A stretch of 6,091 nucleotides of DNA from a bacterium (GTDB lineage Bacteria > Patescibacteriota > Minisyncoccia > Phycocordibacterales > UBA1550): positions 1 to 6,091 of the forward strand of contig JAKANJ010000034.1 in NCBI GenBank assembly GCA_021823825.1, written 5' to 3'. The translations under genes were made by a program, and so were the position numbers. The notes beneath the pieces are model-generated. The model saw only the letters and a list, made by a program, of their open reading frames with translations, did not search any database and was not told the origin of the DNA. Below, in pieces: positions 5,090 to 6,091 of this stretch. Position 1 is the stretch's first letter, and every line of letters begins with the position of its first letter.

Positions 5090-5743
5090 ATGACCTATAC
5101 GTTTTACAAAAAAAACAATAGCCATGCGCATAGGTACCGTTTTATCCGTGGCAAAGCGGGATTTACCCTTATTGAGATGCTGGTTTCCCTGAGTCTTTTT
5201 ACGGTTGCATTTTTTATTGCCACCAGCGCGTTTCTTTCGGTAGTCAATGCAGACAGGAAATCTCGCGGAACACGCATTGCAACGGACAATCTCAACCTTA
5301 TGCTTGAAGATATGTCCCGAAAAATAAAAACAGGGTCGTCCTACAGCTGTGGAGGAAATCCTGGCGTCGCTGATTGTTCTACACCACAGAGTGTCTTTGC
5401 TTTTACGGACCAGAATAATGTGCGCACCATATACAAACGAGGTGTTGGTTTTGGGGCAATTACCGCGGGCACCGCGGCTAGTGGGTGCGGTCCAGGTGCT
5501 GGCTATAAGTCAACGCAGGGGTGCGTTCTTCGCTCAGATGGAGGCGCTGCATTTTTACCGAGCACAAGTCCTGAAATTGACATAACCAACCTTAGTTTCT
5601 ACGTGTCTGGGAGCGCTCCATGGCCTGATACCAGACAACCAGTAACTGTTGTAAGTATAGATGGCTCGCTGGGCTCCCAGGCATCAGCACAGGTCGATTT
5701 TAAAATTCAGACAGCGATAACGCAACGTTCTTATGACCATTAA
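5090..5743 (+). CDS. Minor pilin / pseudopilin, GspJ/PilW type
   Basis: 217-residue prepilin. Leader cleavage is predicted after Gly24, before FTLIE, with Glu29 at +5. The hydrophobic helix spans about 25-52 and leads into ADRKSRGTRIATDNLNLMLEDMSRKIK, typical of GspJ/PilW-like proteins. Four cysteines (87, 96, 133, 145) lie in the first half of the head. ATG 5090 begins one base after the preceding stop. A GTG at 5063 in the same frame would add nine residues and overlap the upstream gene, and is less likely. Even from 5090 the leader is 24 residues and basic, longer than that of the other prepilins here, and no later in-frame start exists before the cleavage site. Probably co-translated with its neighbours. 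The J/W subtype is inferred. Confidence 0.85.
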   Translation: MTYTFYKKNNSHAHRYRFIRGKAGFTLIEMLVSLSLFTVAFFIATSAFLSVVNADRKSRGTRIATDNLNLMLEDMSRKIKTGSSYSCGGNPGVADCSTPQSVFAFTDQNNVRTIYKRGVGFGAITAGTAASGCGPGAGYKSTQGCVLRSDGGAAFLPSTSPEIDITNLSFYVSGSAPWPDTRQPVTVVSIDGSLGSQASAQVDFKIQTAITQRSYDH

Positions 5744-6091
5744 TCATTTTAAAATAACAGATGTTCTGACGAATAAGAGTAAAAATGGCTTTACTCTTAT
5801 AGAGGCGCTTGTCGCAATCGCTATACTTTTGATTGTTGTCGTTGCCCCAATCTCGCTTATCGGAGACTCTCTTCACAAACTGTGGTATGCACGGGATGAA
5901 GCGCTTTCTGTGAACCTCGCTCAAGAGGGGATAGAAATGGTTAGGCAGGTTCGCGACTCAAATATGCTTTCTGGATCGCCATGGCTTACCAATCTTGCAG
6001 ACGGGACCTATAAGGTAGATGTTGCCAATTTTACGGCAGGTGGCGCTCCCAGTACTGTAGTCATTCCTTGTCCGTCATGCGGACCGCTACA
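5733..6091 (+). CDS. Minor pilin / pseudopilin, GspI/PilV type, N-terminal part (3' truncated)
   Basis: The frame opens at ATG 5733, overlaps the end of the preceding gene by 11 nt, and is still open at the right edge after 119 codons. The leader is 19 residues (MTINHFKITDVLTNKSKNG), cut before FTLIE, with Glu24 at +5. The hydrophobic helix (about 20-44) is followed by DEALSVNLAQEGIEMVRQVRDSN (55-77). The LAQEGIE..R..RDSN block is characteristic of PilV/GspI-like minor pilins in CPR pilus loci. Near the break there is a CPSC motif (113-116). The overlap suggests translational coupling with the GspJ-like gene, consistent with stoichiometric production of the GspH-, GspJ- and GspI-like minor pilins. 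The C-terminal domain lies outside the window. Confidence 0.85.
   Translation, partial: MTINHFKITDVLTNKSKNGFTLIEALVAIAILLIVVVAPISLIGDSLHKLWYARDEALSVNLAQEGIEMVRQVRDSNMLSGSPWLTNLADGTYKVDVANFTAGGAPSTVVIPCPSCGPL

Noticed and set aside
1..6091. tRNA or rRNA genes, CRISPR arrays, insertion sequences, or phage genes.
   Set aside because: No tRNA cloverleaf, rRNA segment, regular spaced repeats, transposase or terminal inverted repeats were seen; antisense frames are shadows of the + strand genes.

Overview
The window is most likely a fragment of a Patescibacteria (Candidate Phyla Radiation) chromosome carrying a type IV pilus assembly locus. This lineage call is inference. It rests on the gene order, on a stand-alone receiver protein next to pilT, on the LAQEGIEMVR..RDSN signature of the last minor pilin (familiar from CPR pilus loci), and on starts without Shine-Dalgarno motifs. 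All genes are on the + strand. TGA ends the pilD frame and no reading frame contains an internal TGA, so the standard bacterial code fits and a TGA=Gly code does not.

Layout: 1-217, the C-terminal end of a CheY-like receiver protein. 239-1315, PilT retraction ATPase. 1341-2537, PilC inner-membrane platform. 2538-2702, an untranslated stretch with a promoter and a structured leader. 2703-3161 and 3242-3655, two paralogous four-cysteine type IV pilins separated by a strong hairpin terminator and an extended -10 promoter. 3716-4534, PilD prepilin peptidase. 4531-5088, 5090-5743 and 5733-6091 (cut by the window edge), three overlapping or abutting minor pilin/pseudopilin genes of GspH/FimT, GspJ/PilW and GspI/PilV type.

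How it works together: PilD cleaves (and probably N-methylates) the five prepilins encoded here at their G|F junctions. PilC is the membrane platform on which pilins are added or removed. PilT powers disassembly. The GspH/I/J-like minor pilins probably form the priming tip complex. The extension ATPase (PilB) and the PilM/N/O alignment proteins are not in the window and would be expected just outside it.

The system itself is a known one. The points worth a second look are a perfect 71-bp duplication of the N-terminal coding segment of the two pilins, with an abrupt edge into diverged sequence; promoter -10 boxes placed 6-10 nt before the ATG of pilT, the second pilin and pilD, which implies leaderless or nearly leaderless mRNAs; a fused terminator/promoter between the two pilins; and a Walker B change in PilT.
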